The notes under the pieces were generated by a model. That model ran no database searches. It was not told where the DNA came from and saw only the letters and a list, made by a program, of their open reading frames with translations. Positions 9,651 to 21,892 of a stretch of DNA of 64,000 nt are shown one piece after another. The translations under genes and the position numbers were made by a program. The stretch comes from Phaseolus vulgaris (taxonomy: Eukaryota; Streptophyta; Magnoliopsida; Fabales; Fabaceae): positions 1,557,213 to 1,621,212 of the forward strand of contig NC_023750.2 in the NCBI RefSeq assembly GCF_000499845.2. The letters run 5' to 3'. The first letter of the stretch is position 1. Each line of letters starts with the position of its first letter.

Positions 9651-12550
9651 AATGACTTTCCTTTGTTATTTTTATTCATAGATGCAATGTTTTATTCAAG
9701 ATCCTTCTTGTTTTGACCAAATCAAGTTGATTCGTGCAAGGTTATCTAGAGTAGTAAGACATTATTATGATCTTACCTATGCATTAAGATGGAATAATTC
9801 ACCATAGTCTCAGCTCCGCGTTCTGTGATCATTGAGTCTCATGGTTGGCTGAATAGGGTTTAGAAACATGAAATCACCTTCTAGTCTCATTCATGCTTGA
9901 AAATCATTGGTTGGTCCTCATCGTTGAGCATTAAGCACACAATCAGACCTAAGGATATTGAATACAAAAGAGAAACATCCATCTAGAACAACAATAACTC
10001 TAGAAATATCATAATGTCATCCAATCTCAACAAAATATATTTAGCAACTCCTAATGAAATCTTACCGTACAAAGTAGGATGAGAAGCTAAATTACAACAA
10101 TAAGGATCCTTTTGATGTTGTGGCCAACTGGGCTTCAAGGCTCCCTTCTCCATAGATCAATATCCATTTCTTCTGAGGTTCTGACCCACTTAACCTAATT
10201 AGATTATGAAGTTTAGACTTTTTGAGCCTGAATCACCAGAACCTCACTATCTAAACCTCTAAGGATCTCACTTGATCCTTCTAAACTACCTAAATGCCTC
10301 TTAAAAGGCTCTCTCAATGGTTCTAGGTGTTTTCAATGTCTCTTGACACCCTCTCAATGTTTATAAATGTTACTCCAAGGCCCTTATTTATTGTTTTTAG
10401 AAGTAGGATTAAAGAGGGACAATGGGGATTAGTGATTCGTTCAACACAGACCAATCCATTTCTTCATTCTTAAGCACTCTTTTTGGGCTTAAATCCTTAT
10501 ATCTTGGGCTTCTTGAGATTTCAAGTTTAGGGATTTGTCAGGGATTGACTCCAAATTCATGCAAATCCCTATCAAATCTTAATCATGAGGTATGCTAGGC
10601 CTAGCCTTGGCTCCAAGAGAAATACTCATGATCCTCTCTTGACTAAATTTATCTTTGAGCCTTTTTTAAGTGAATTTGGGCTTTCTTCATGGTTAAATAT
10701 TCTATTCACTCAACCTTTTTTTCCTTTCGCTCAACTCTTTGGTCTTTGGGTGTTTCTTTGGTTTTGGCCTCAATTTTCTCAACAAATGGAAAATTATTCA
10801 GCTGATGGAGGACCATCCTTGTTAAAGTCACTATTCTTATCAACTAAGAGTAGATGATCAACTTGGAAGAATTCATAAGATAATATTTGCCTTAGTTTTT
10901 GTAAAAAATGTAAATAGTATAAAATTATTTTCTAGCTTTGTATTTTTGTTTCAACTTTAGAATATAAATATTTTTCTCTCCAAACAAGACTTCCTTTAAG
11001 GCGCCTCCTCATTGCAAAAGAGTGACTTTTCAAGCTTCTTCTAAAGACTTAGCAAGGCGCCTCATGCAATCAACTTTAGAATATCACTTGAGACCATGTG
11101 TCAACTCATGAGTGGAGAGTTTATTGCACTTAGGATTGTCACATGACATGCTAGGAATGGAGAGTAATTTTTAGAATTCAATAGTCATATTAGGAGTCTC
11201 CTTAGGCTATAAACAAGATACTTCTCTCTTCTAAAAGGTTGACTTGATTGATATATGAAATTGTGTTTATGAAATTCTCAGCACACTTATTCAAGTCTCT
11301 CTTCTATGATGTTCATTTTATTTTTAGAAACTCAAGGAAGTTGGCCTAACTTCTTCCTTGGCCTTTGCACCTTGTAAACTCTAGCCCAAACCAAAAATAT
11401 CCATAGCCATTCGGTGCTTCCTCATAAATCTACAAGTCTTTCGTTGCCTTCCATCAATCCCCACTCAAAACATAAGAAGAATTGCATCAAGTGGATCAAA
11501 GCAAGGCTACAATCCAAATAAGCCTTAATCTCAAAAACATTTTGGTTGTTCCAGTGTAATGTTGCACCATATTATATTTTTCTCCATAAGTTCTTCATTT
11601 TTTTGTAAGTTTCCATCATTTATTTTCAGCTTCCACCTTTTATTTTGAGTTTCCACCGATTATTTCATTTTCCACAATTATTTTAACTGTTTTTTTTATG
11701 TTTCTTGAATTTCCATGGGTTGTTCCTCATGTTTTAGTTGTTTGGTTCGGTTCATTTCATTTTAATTGTTGTAGAGTTATCTGTTTTCAATTTTTGTTGT
11801 TTCTTTGTGTTGTATGTTGAATTTGCACCAAAAGCTCCAAAAATATTTGTTGAAATTCGGTTTTGTTCAAATTTTGGTATATTTCCATGTCATACACTAG
11901 TAAAGTCTTGAATGAAGCACAAATGTTTGTCAAAGAGATTAAGCACCTTTGGTTAATCTAATGGGTTGAAAGGGCATGTTTTACACTTTGTTGTAAGAAC
12001 TTAATTAAAACAAACTTAGGGTTTGTTGGTTTTTGTTCTGACAGGTGCATAGCGCAAAACAATGACAAAAACAAAGAGGAAAAAACATAAAATAGAAAAA
12101 AGGATATGTTTATAATGTGTTATTTTATATAAAAATTAAAGAACATTGTTATTTTTACCTTTTCTTTTAATGGTAATTTTCTTGAACTAAATGATTTATT
12201 TTGTTTTTCTTTAGTGTTTACTATATGTGGGTATTTAATCCCAAAGGAAGATGAAGTAATAGTCGACCAACAAAGGCTATTATCTTTGAGAATCATTTAT
12301 ATATGAGGACATATCTTTCTCGAGAGGGAGGGTATAATGATAAGAGAAGTAGGTAATTAGAAGATTGAAGAAGAGGAAGCTTAAAGAAAAAAGACTCTAG
12401 TAATTTGGAGAGTAGAGTATTTGGAATTTATTTTTCTTCTTAGATTTCTAAAAATTGTATAGGTGTACAAAATGGACTTCAATATAGACCAACATTAGGC
12501 CTCCATTTAGGCCAAGATAGGCATCAAAACACAAGAGAAATGGCATCTCA
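9651..12550. other. Repeat-like intergenic DNA, probably retroelement LTR or untranslated debris
   Basis: No continuous reading frame is supported. The block is less AT-rich than its flanks. It contains phrases such as cactcaaccttttttt, cgctcaactc and two aaggcgcctc sites (about 10,998 and 11,054), of a kind seen in legume gypsy LTRs, and it follows directly on the Athila-like pol fragment. A similar style of sequence (gctcaacgaaa, gagcctagtcgagcgaa) recurs at 21,410-21,720. LTR boundaries could not be drawn. The open frame at 10,585-10,857 has no recognisable family. Confidence 0.35.
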
Positions 12551-12835
12551 AGTCTTGTTGGGTTTAAAATTTGATTTCTTGAGTTGTTTACTTTCAGTAT
12601 TATGGTTATGTGTTTGTAAAACTCTAATATTATAATGTAAGCTTGACTAGTGTGGTTAAGTATTTGAATCTGGCTCTTAGTGTAGAGTGAACAATATAAA
12701 ATCTACTTGTTGTTCTCTCTCTTACACACACACACAAAGATTTAATAAGATTCTCATTCTAAATATTTTCTTCTTAGTTCAATTCAACACCTCCTCCCTA
12801 TTCTTTTTGAACTCAACCCTTAAAACTAACAAAGG
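12551..12835 (+). mobile_element. Copia-type LTR 3' end, decayed
   Basis: This segment shares an ordered set of phrases with 37,380-37,740: tgattt(c)ttgagttgttt, cttgactagtgtggttaag, gtgtagagtgaacaatataaaatctac, caaagatttaataaggttctcattctaaatattt, ttcaattcaacacc and ctcaacccttaaaactaac. The tail (a C-rich stretch just before an 'aactaacaa' ending) is typical for 3' ends of SIRE-like copia LTRs. No primer-binding site or coding region follows, so it is a solo or truncated LTR. Confidence 0.5.
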
Positions 12836-13311
12836 TTTCAAGTAGAAGTCCCAAATCACTAGGAAAAAGCCTTTTCAATACACAATTTGGTTTGTAACAT
12901 ATTTTTTCATATCTAATTCGTAAATGTAACTTTAACTTCGACATCATTTAATTAGTTACATTTATCTTTTTTTAAATATATGCATATTTATTTGATATCT
13001 TCCTTCATCGTTTATTCATTTTAACAAAAACTTCGACATCACAAAAAAGTCCAGATGAGCACAAGGTTTGAATCTTCATGCAATCTTCATTCTTAAACCA
13101 CTCATCTAAAAATTTAATCATGTGCACAAAATTTACACCACTTTAGGAAGTGAGTCATAAAACTCTTTGGTACCTCAAATAATCTAGTGCACGAAGGTCT
13201 TACTCGACGATGAAAATGAATAAATCACTTCCAAATCATTATCATTGTCAGCATTATCATTTGCTTAGAACCTAAATACCAAAAACCAACTCATTACTTT
13301 TACAACATTAT
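12836..13311. other. Intergenic sequence, nothing recognised
   Basis: AT-rich DNA between a copia LTR remnant and the direct repeat at 13,312. No gene is supported. Confidence 0.4.
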
Positions 13312-13376
13312 TATGTAATTATGAATTAACATGTTTTTATTGATAATTTTTTAAATTATAAATAAATTCATTACGT
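13312..13376. repeat. Direct repeat, left copy (~65 bp)
   Basis: The sequence from tatgtaattatg to attcattacgt is repeated, essentially without change, at about 14,633-14,694, some 1,320 bp to the right. The left copy ends exactly where the TRIM element begins. Confidence 0.9.
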
Positions 13377-13756
13377 TATTACGAAGTGGACTTTAAGCCT
13401 AACTCAACCCCATAAAACCGGCTCATGGGGTTGAGGTTTGCACCCACTTATATACAATGAAAGGCTCTAATCTCTAGTCGATGTGGGATCTCCAACACAC
13501 CCCCCTCACGCCGAGACTACCAACTCGTGCGTGAGACTATATATTTTGGGTGGTCCGATAGCGGCCCGATAGCGGGTGGCACGATAGGCCCAACAAATAC
13601 TTGCTAGGATAGACTCGAAAATGGCTCTGATACCATATTACGAAGTGGACTTTAAGCCTAACTCAACCCCATAAAACCGGCTCATAGGGTTGAGGTTTGC
13701 ACCAACTTATATACAATGAAAGGCTCTAATATCTAGTCGATGTGGGATCTCCAACA
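13377..13756 (-). mobile_element. TRIM retrotransposon, complete, minus orientation (380 bp)
   Basis: Two 121-bp LTRs lie at 13377-13497 and 13636-13756 and differ at only about three positions. Read on the minus strand, the element starts TGTTGGAGATCCCACATCGA. The 5' LTR is followed immediately by TGGTATCAGAGCC (13635-13623), the complement of initiator-Met tRNA, which would serve as primer-binding site. A purine tract (GTGAGGGGG, about 13507-13499) abuts the 3' LTR, as expected of a polypurine tract. The 138-bp interior has no coding capacity, so the element depends on proteins from autonomous elements. No 5-bp target duplication is visible (tacgt left, gcatg right). Confidence 0.93.
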
Positions 13757-14456
13757 GCATGTGTAATAATATTAAATAAATAAATATATAGACTTCAGAA
13801 ATGGAACATAAATATCAAAGGCAGTTCAACACTCAATAGAGATATATAATTGTCACATCCTTGTTGTTTTCATTATTGTAGCCTATTCCCAATAATAGAA
13901 ACCCATAACAGAAATGGAGTAAGGAAAAGAGTGATTTCGTAGTTGATTGAAAAGGAACATAACAAAGAGAAATTGAGAGATATCCCAAGGTTTTCACACT
14001 ATTCTCTTTAAGGACTTGTTTGATTTAGGAAAATGTGTTTTGTTCCTATTAATGACTCAAAAAAGATGTCATTATACTTTCACATAAACAATAATTGTAA
14101 ATAATAAAGTTGATATGAAAGACTCTCTTAGTGAGAATGGAGACAATGTTGTTCAAACTACTAGGAGGCTTGGACATCCCAAAAAGGGTACTAAGAAACT
14201 TGCTAGGGCACGTCAAGCTAAGAAGAAATTATTATCTGATTTTACTGGGTCCTTGCCTCTTAGTTTTTTTTTGAGATTTTTTTTTATAGGTGTAATTCTC
14301 CTATGTTCTGTTTGGTCTAAGTTTGTGGTTCCTTTTTAGGTATGAGTATTGACTTAATCCCCAGAATTGCTTGTACTCTTTTTTCTTGTTTAGTAATTCT
14401 TTTTTATCTAATGAGAGATAATTGTTACGTCCTGAAATGTCAACCTAACCAAAAAG
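13757..14456. other. Intergenic sequence, nothing firmly recognised
   Basis: An open frame at 14,115-14,339 reads as a basic N-terminal half (RRLGHPKKGTKKLARARQAKKK) and a hydrophobic end. I could not connect it to a family, and it lies in transposon-rich DNA; it may be a LINE fragment but is not called. Confidence 0.35.
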
Positions 14457-14544
14457 TCAAGTCTCAAAATAATGTATAACATAAAATTTTATAAATAAAG
14501 TCAAGTCTCAAAATAATGTATAACATAAAATTTTATAAATAAAA
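14457..14544. repeat. Perfect 44-bp tandem duplication
   Basis: The unit beginning gtcaagtctcaaaataatg occurs at 14457-14500 and again at 14501-14544 without change. Perfect identity in otherwise eroded DNA points to a recent slippage or replication duplication. Confidence 0.95.
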
Positions 14545-14632
14545 TAAAATGAAATGCATATTGAAAATTATTTTTTTAGAAAATAATAAAAAATCATGAA
14601 ATTACATTCGTAGATTGCATTAATATTCGTAT

Positions 14633-14694
14633 GTAATTATGAATTAACATGTTTTTATTGATAATTTTTTAAATTATAAATAAATTCATTACGT
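14633..14694. repeat. Direct repeat, right copy (~62 bp)
   Basis: Copy of 13,312-13,376. It continues here into taattatcacctaa, whereas the left copy runs into the TRIM. Confidence 0.9.
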
Positions 14695-16395
14695 AATTAT
14701 CACCTAATTTATTTTAAATTTTCATGTATTTTATCTTTATAAAAGACAACATTGTACTTATAACTTAACAAAGTCATACTAAATATAGTAAAGATAAAAT
14801 AAGAGAATTTTTCTTTTACACATTCCTTTATTAATCTTCAATATAGTATTAAATTATATTTCACTTACTTTCGAAAACTTTATTCTCTCATACTATATAT
14901 TATCACACTATATCATATCTCATCTAATTTAAGATAGTTTCTTCAATATTTTAAATTATTATTTTAGTTTATCTATTAAATTACGATTTATTACAGAATT
15001 AAAAGTTTAATATATGCATTAACGCATGTCGAGTCAGGAGTGCTCTTCTAGTTATTTCTAAAAGAATGGCCCACAAAAGTGGCAAAATTCGCAATTATCA
15101 ATAATTAGGAGGGTCAACCCGCAATTAAATACAAAACAAAAACAAAAACAAAACATAAAAAAGAAAATGTCAAAAATAACAGAAGAAAAATCGTTCTCAA
15201 GCATATGATAATATTTCGTATATTAGAAATAATTATTTAACTTGCATCTATCTTCGGAATGAAATTCAAAATATTTACATTATATTATTAGTAAGTGACT
15301 AACAACTAAAATTAAACTTATTTATAGAAGATAATAATTGTGTTGGTATAAATGCACTAAAAGTGTTTATAATAATAAATATGTTGTTATCTTTTTTTAC
15401 TCAGTTATATTAATTTAACCTTAAATTCGTGGTTTTATTTTATTTTTTATAAAAAATAAGAAAATAAATAAAATGAATGAAATATAAAAAGAAAGAAAAA
15501 AAAATAAATTTATAGTTGTGTGACGTGGCTTGTGCTGTGGCAATCCCAGCCAACCACCCTGCTGCATGCTTCGAAGCAGACAACAAAACAAACGGCAGTA
15601 ACGGTCACGGACTTTGAGCTTACGCCTCCGTCTCAATTCCGTTTCCCACACGCATCTCTAAACTGATGGAAACTACTGTTCTAGAACAAGAATTTCTTTG
15701 ACCTTTTACTTTGACTTCTTCACCTTTCTGAGTAGACTAATTAATGTTTGATTATTAGGTTGTGTTTAGTCTATGCAGTTAATATTGTTATAAATACTAT
15801 ATTTTATTTTTAATATACGTTAAAATAATACTATAGATTTAAATTTGAACAAAAGTAAACTTAGGTAAGGTAGTTTTAAAAAATGTAGAATTTTATTAGT
15901 GATTTTTAAAAAAATTTAAAAAATATTTTTCATTTAATCGTGATTTTTATCTTTTTTTTATTCATGATATCAAAATTTTAAAAACTTCATTTTAGAAAAA
16001 GATAATTTAATTAACATTAGAGAAATTAAATTATGTAATTAAATTTATTAATTAGCAAGAGATTGATTATTTTTGTCTATATTTTGAATTTGGATGATAC
16101 TGATTTGAAAGTTAATGAGTAATATTTAATTGTACCTACTTTATTTATAAAAGAAATTTACAATGATAACTCTAAATCTCGACAAAAGCTACTCTAAAAA
16201 TAATTCAAAAAAATTGTTAATCCTATTTAATATATAATGGTCATTGTGGTGGTTACATTCCAATATCATAATTGTAATTATTTTATAAATTTTATTTTTG
16301 TTACATGAGTGAATCCTTGTTATTGATTGTTCTTAAGGTTTAACATAAACAAATGTGTTAAAGAAGTTTCAAATATGAATAACTATTATAATGAT
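14695..16395. other. Intergenic sequence, nothing recognised
   Basis: AT-rich DNA. The minus-strand open frame at 15,421-15,651 starts in a somewhat GC-richer patch (15,520-15,660) but quickly becomes Phe/Ile/Leu low complexity. No gene is called. Confidence 0.45.
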
Positions 16396-18089
16396 AAGAG
16401 TAAAATGAATCTATGTCAAGTAGTATGATTGAAATGAAATCAAATTATTGTGATTGATGTTTGGATTTTGTATGATTGTGTTTGAGTAAAAAGGAAACTA
16501 AATTAATTATGCACTACTAATTAAATTAGTTATTTTCGTATGTCAGAACTTTATTTTGATAGTTTACCCTTGCATGTGTTTGTTTGTGTATGAACTGTAA
16601 TGATTGTACTATGTACATGAACAAATATTTGTATAGGAGCGAGATTGGTAGAGAAATATAGGAATGATGATTTTTTTTATTTCCTTATTTTGTAAATAAG
16701 TGAATTAATAAAGTTTATATCTGATTTGGTGTTTTTTTTTTTACATTTAATGGTATCAGAGTGGTTCATCTTAGGATGACCTGAGGATAATGGGTTTATT
16801 ATGTTTCTCTTGCGTGTAGATTTGTGTTTAAGTCTAGCTTTAAGACTTAGTTAAAAGTTCCTAATCGGATGTTTAACAAGGTTGTTTTAGATAAAAGTGG
16901 TATTTTCTTTGGTTTGGTGCTTGAGTAAGGTTGGCATTAATGTCATCTTATAAGATGGCTTCATCTAAGTAGTAAAGTTGAAAAATTAAATTGGAGAAAT
17001 AAATTATTGGATCGAGTATAATACCTTGTGGAATATCAATGTTGTTGATAAAGAAGAAAGATGAGGAATCTAGATTATGTGTGGATTGTTAAAAGATAAA
17101 CAAAATTGTTGAAGGGTGATGGTATGGTGGATCAAGTTGCATGAAACATCAATGTTTTCCATGTAGACATGAGATTTGGGTATCCGAAACTTTAAGTAAA
17201 AAGCGAAGATGCGTGTAACAACCTATAGATCTAAATATGATCGATAAGAGTGAGTAATGATGTCATTACAAGGCTAGCATAGAAGCGAAAAGTTGTGTGG
17301 ATTTAATTGATTGTTACAGGAAGTTAATTAGTTACATTCAATATTGTAAGAATCTTAAATACTTGTTTGATTAGAAGAGACTAGACGCAGGACAAAAGAG
17401 ATTGGTGAAGTTATTAAAGGAGTAAGATTTCAATTTTGTGTATCATCTGGAGAAGGAAAATTTGGTTGAAATTGGCATAAGCAAGGAAACATTTTGAGTG
17501 TCAGATGTAATGGTTAAATACTCAAATTAATGGAGTGTTAAGAACTAAGTGGACTGAGAATTTTTATTATGGAAGTAAAAGGGGAATTATGAGGTTTAGG
17601 ATAAGTTGTTTGTATTTGTAAATAAGAAAGTTAGAGAACATAGTTTAGTATAAAAGTTATAAAAACGATTTAATGTGCATCACACATAACTAAGATAATA
17701 TTTGAAGAAGTTCATGAATGGTTCAACATAAAGAGGAAATGACTCCATAGGTCCTTGTTTGTCTGAACTATAAAAGACTGAAGTGGAGTATCAAATGTTG
17801 AACAAAGGCCTTGATGACTCCAAATTCTAAAGAATTGTGTGAAGTTATCCTACTGCTTGTTTTGTTGGGTATTGTGTAGTGTTTGAATTTATAATCCACT
17901 TCAAAGAATTGATCCAAGGCCATTTGATCTTGAAACCTTTAAAAAAAAGATAAGTTTTCAAAGTTAAGTGGAAAATCAACTAGTTGATTTATCGTTTCTA
18001 TCAGTTGTTTTTACACTTAGAAATAAGTTTAACGTGACTAAGTAGAAATAAGTTTTCCACAGACAATGAGAATACATAATGGAATTTGG

Positions 18090-18880
18090 AATGTGGTAGA
18101 CCGAGTAATGAATGATGCATAATTACTTTTGGAGAAGATAGACGGAGTTTTGAAAGATTATTAATTTTAATGGAAGTACTATCCTGAGAAAGGAAATGTT
18201 GTTGCATATGGTTAAAGTCACAAGGAGACATAAGTATCAACACTTAAGATTATATGGTTGGAGTTGAGTGGAAGTTTCAACAATTTAAATTTGGAAGTTG
18301 TAGTACATTTATATAACTAATGAGTTTCTAGAAAAAAGTGAGAGTAAGGAAATTGGTGAAATTCAATTTGAAGAATATTATAAAATTATTAAATTCTGGT
18401 AAAAGTAAAGATTTCTCTACGAGAGGTGGAAGGTATCTTGAAATTTAGAAACAAAATATGTGTGTCAGATGATGATAAATTAAACTTGATGGATTATCTA
18501 AGAGTCATGAAAGAAAACTCATTTTACATCTAAGTTTGACCCAAAAGTATCGAGATTTAAGGAAGTTTATTTGATGACATGATATGAAGGTAGATATAGT
18601 CAAGTATGTAGTTACTCGTTTATCTTGTCAAAAATCAAAGATCGAACAAATAATGACTAGGAAGTATGTTAACATAATTCACTGGATGAGAGTGAAATAA
18701 TATTTCCATGAGTTTTATCACATACAGTGAAGAAAAATGACTCAATATGAGTAATATGGGATGGATTAATGAAGACTATGCACATTCTACCAATGGAACA
18801 TAATGATATGCTTGAGGTAATGCAAATAATTAGGTGAGATAAGGGGTCTCAGTTTGACGAAAGTGGTGAAGAGGTGGCAT
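18090..18880 (+). pseudogene. RNase H end and integrase zinc-finger/core remnant of the Tekay-like element
   Basis: Allowing frame changes, about 18,110-18,220 reads as LLKDY.F, then YHPEKGNVVAYG.S, matching the conserved YHPGKANVVADALSRK at the end of gypsy RNase H. From about 18,395 it reads GRYLEI / LKFRNKICVSDDDKLN and then DIVKYVVTRLSCQKSKIEQ. This corresponds to the integrase zinc-finger region, in which the second half (LxCQKSK) is kept. The following stretch (FHEFYH, VIWDGLMKTMHILPMEHNDM) corresponds to the beginning of the catalytic core (usual form MDFVTGLP...IWVIVDRLTKSAHFIP). Stops and frameshifts are frequent and the protein is certainly non-functional. Confidence 0.75.
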
Positions 18881-19689
18881 TGGGTACTATAACTAATGTT
18901 AAGGAAGTTTGTGTTTGGCTAAGTTATTCTTATCTTTTCATAAGGGTGAGAATGAACCTTTAGCACATGATATTGGGTGGAGTGAGATGGTGGTAGATCT
19001 TACTTTTAGTTCTAAGCAGAGGTCTCTAGTAATTGATGTTGCACGTCCTTTTGAATATGAGAATATTATCGCACGAAATTGAAGAACAAAATAAGCTAGT
19101 GATGTTGACACCTACATATGACCATTCGAAAGTAAAAGAGGTTCTCCCAATAAATATGGGAATAATCCATTTTGATTTAGTTATACCTATCTCAAGGTTC
19201 TATGGATTCCATTTCTTAGGAATTTGGTGTTACCAATATTAGTATAAGTTTGATTGGATAACATGAGTGTTATTAGAGATATGTTTCCGGAGAGGTTGGT
19301 GTGAGATTTCTTTGTTCATGTTAGAATATAACAAAGTCATGGATCATTGAGGTAGGCACATCAAAATCTCTTAGACAATTTGATAAGAACCTTTTAGTAG
19401 AAATATTGTGAAATACTCGAAGATCATGGGGTTGACCTAGATCATCTGTTTGAGATGGAGGAAAAAGACATTGAAGCATTCATTGATATGCACCAGGAGG
19501 AAGTAAGCCAAGCAAAAAAAAAACTCAGCATATTTTTCATCACTTCTCAGCAATTGTGAGCCAAATTTTGATAACTATGATGATTGAAGGCATCTTCGAT
19601 CAGGCAGACATCTGATACAGATAAATGAAGAAGACCTTTAGATTTCTCTATGAATAATCATGATTTTTTTTTATAATTATGTCATTCCT

Positions 19690-19960
19690 TAGTGTAAGGA
19701 GAGCAATCTTATTTAAGAAGATGACTCCAAAGTTCATAGGTTCTTACTAGATTCTCAAGAGAATAGGTTCTAATGCTTATAAAATTGTTTTGTCTCTTCT
19801 GTTAACCAACATTCATTATGTCTTTCGTGTATCATAAATAAGAAAATATATATAATTGGTCACTATCATCTTCTAGTTTCTGATTTAGTTAAATAAAAAA
19901 TATCTCTTTTAAAGTGAAGTCAGTTAAAATTTTAGGTTCTCTAGTAAGGTAACTTCAAGG
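19690..19960 (+). pseudogene. C-terminal gypsy polyprotein remnant (post-integrase region)
   Basis: The + strand reads KMTPKFIGSY.ILKRIGSNAYKIVLSLLLTNIHYVFRVS.IRKYI. This matches the closing region of chromovirus integrases, usually KLTPRFIGPFQILERIGxVAYRLALPPxLSNVHxVFHVSxLRKY. The segment after it leads into the polypurine-side sequence of the right LTR. Chromodomain residues could not be made out. Confidence 0.75.
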
Positions 19961-20095
19961 TAGAAACATCAACATAGTCAAAGTATTGTGAAATCTCATA
20001 TGATATGATTTCACTTGAAAAATAAAAGAATAATATTCTAATTTTTTTGGTTAGCTAATTTTCAAGGACGAAAATTTTTGTTTTTAGGGATAATT

Positions 20096-21408
20096 GTCAG
20101 ACCTAAAGCGCCCCCTACTCTAAAGATCCTTTATTTTCTATTATTTCTTAGGATTTAGCCATCAATTTTGATAAGGACAGTTGAGAAAAATTACAGGATT
20201 TAGCCATCAATTTTGGTGATGTTTGGATAACTTGTTTTATGTCCTTAGATTTTAGAGTGGTTCCCCTACTTGAACAACAATTTCCTCAGAATAAGAAATT
20301 ACAGGTAAGGGAAGTTATCTATTTTTTTTAATAGAATCTTAGCTAGCTAATTTAGTTGTATGCAGGTTAGGTTATAAAGTTAGTTAAACTAAATTTGATT
20401 ATGAGTATAATTTGAGATATATACATATATAATTGATTTAATTAATCTTAAATGATGTATGTATGAGTGATTAATATGCATTGTATGTGAATGATATGTG
20501 TTTTATGTGTTTGATGAACGTTTGCATGAACCTAATGTCATACATTCAGGGTAATGTATGAGATATTGTGTTTTGGTACATTAAGTATGAAAAGCCTACG
20601 ATTAGAGATCCTCTAGCTTCATGGATGATCTAAGTAAGATAAACTAAGGTATTAGTTGGCGAGAAGCTGAAGAAGGAGTTCACACACAATGACCACTTGC
20701 AGTCACACGGTATGCATGTTTGGACTTACCCTGATCCGATAGGAGTAGATTAGATGATAGTCTCTTGTAGGGGCATACTTAATGAGTCTTCCAAAAGAGA
20801 ATAAATCCATACATTGATTGATATGAAATCAAAAGGGTATTGGAGATTAAAAGGAAATTAAGGTACCGTGAGACAAATGAATTTATGTGGCCATAATTTG
20901 ATTAATGAGTCTTCCGGAAGATGATAAATTCATATGCAATCATTATCCTAAAATCAAAGGTACTAAGAGTTGAAAGGAAAATCAAGGTATTGTGAGTCAA
21001 ATGAATCTATGTCAAGTTAGTATGATTGAAATGAAATCAAAGTACTATGGATTGAAATGAAATCAAATTATTGTGATTGATATTTGGATTTAGTATGACT
21101 GTGTTTTGAGTAAAAAGGAAACTAAATTAATTATGAATTACTAATCAAATTAGTAATTTTACTTTTATTTTCGTATGTCAGAACTTTATTTTGATAAATT
21201 ACCCTTGCATGTGTTTGTTTGTGTATGAACTGCGATGACTGTACTATGTATACGAATAGATATTTGTATAGGTCCAACAACGATACTGGGAGAGAAATAT
21301 AGGAATGATGATTTTTTTTATTTTCTACTTTGTAAATAGGTGAATTATATTAAGTGAATTAATAAAATTTATATATGGTTTGATGTTCTTTTTTTTTTGG
21401 GTGTTACA
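20096..21408 (+). repeat. 3' LTR of the Tekay-like element
   Basis: About 1,313 bp, beginning TGTCAGACCTAAAGCG and ending GGGTGTTACA (TG...CA). Its last ~410 bp align with the truncated 5' LTR at 16396-16744. The left edge is set by the polypurine side and TG and could be off by a few bases. Confidence 0.75.
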
Positions 21409-21890
21409 CCTACCTCATTGCCAAGTCAATCTGCTCAGCAGATTGGATTTCTTCACCTTGAAGAAACTTTTGGCTCAAAGTGTTTTCTTAGCTCAACGAA
21501 ATATGTGATTTTCTAATCTTTGGAGGATTTACTTTGAGCCTAGTCGAGCGAAATCATTTCTTAAACATGAAGAAACCTTTTCAGTTTGAATCTGCTTCAA
21601 ACTAAACCCAAGAGATTTGGACTTTTCCTTCTCTTAAATAAAAATTTTCACTCTAGATTAGCTCTAAGCCTAGCCCAAGTGAATTTAGACTTTCTTACTC
21701 TTGGATTTATACTTGAAGTTATATGATGATATTTATTGAATTTATACTTTTAGTTCTTTTGTGTACGTTGTGTAGAGGATTAGTGGTAAGGATGAAACTC
21801 ACCCTTACATTTATATTTTAGAAAAGAAGTATGGCAATGCCATAAAGAACAATGAGTCTAATTGAAATGTACTATGTTATGGATAAAAAC
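21409..21890. other. Intergenic repeat-like sequence
   Basis: Contains phrases with gctcaacgaaa and cctagtcgagcgaaat that resemble parts of 10,640-10,760, suggesting old gypsy LTR debris. No gene is visible. Confidence 0.3.
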
Positions 21891-21892
21891 TA

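Larger units (their letters stand above)
16396..21408 (+). mobile_element. Ty3/gypsy retrotransposon (Tekay/Del-like chromovirus), decayed
   Basis: The left LTR (16396-16744) and the right LTR (about 20096-21408, TGTCAGACC...TGTTACA) share about 350 bp of aligned sequence, for example gtaaaaaggaaactaaatt and tgcatgtgtttgtttgtg. The left LTR is cut at its 5' side, so about 960 bp are missing. Seven bases past the left LTR lies TGGTATCAGAGTGGTTC (from 16751), an initiator-Met tRNA primer-binding site. Just before the right LTR is tcaaggacgaaaattttt, a usual feature of this clade. The interior is full of stops but keeps recognisable RNase H/integrase and C-terminal pieces. The 5.0 kb total is short for this clade, so large internal parts are missing. 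Confidence 0.85.

Noticed and set aside
13377..13756. Cassandra-type TRIM (with a 5S rRNA-like LTR)
   Set aside because: The LTR lacks the 5S rRNA internal promoter boxes expected in Cassandra, so it is called only as a TRIM.
14115..14339. 74-codon open frame with a basic segment (PKKGTKKLARARQAKKK)
   Set aside because: No family recognised and a hydrophobic low-complexity end; possibly LINE debris but not supportable.
15421..15651. Minus-strand 76-codon open frame starting in a GC-richer patch
   Set aside because: Turns into Phe/Ile/Leu low complexity after about 50 codons and has no family resemblance.
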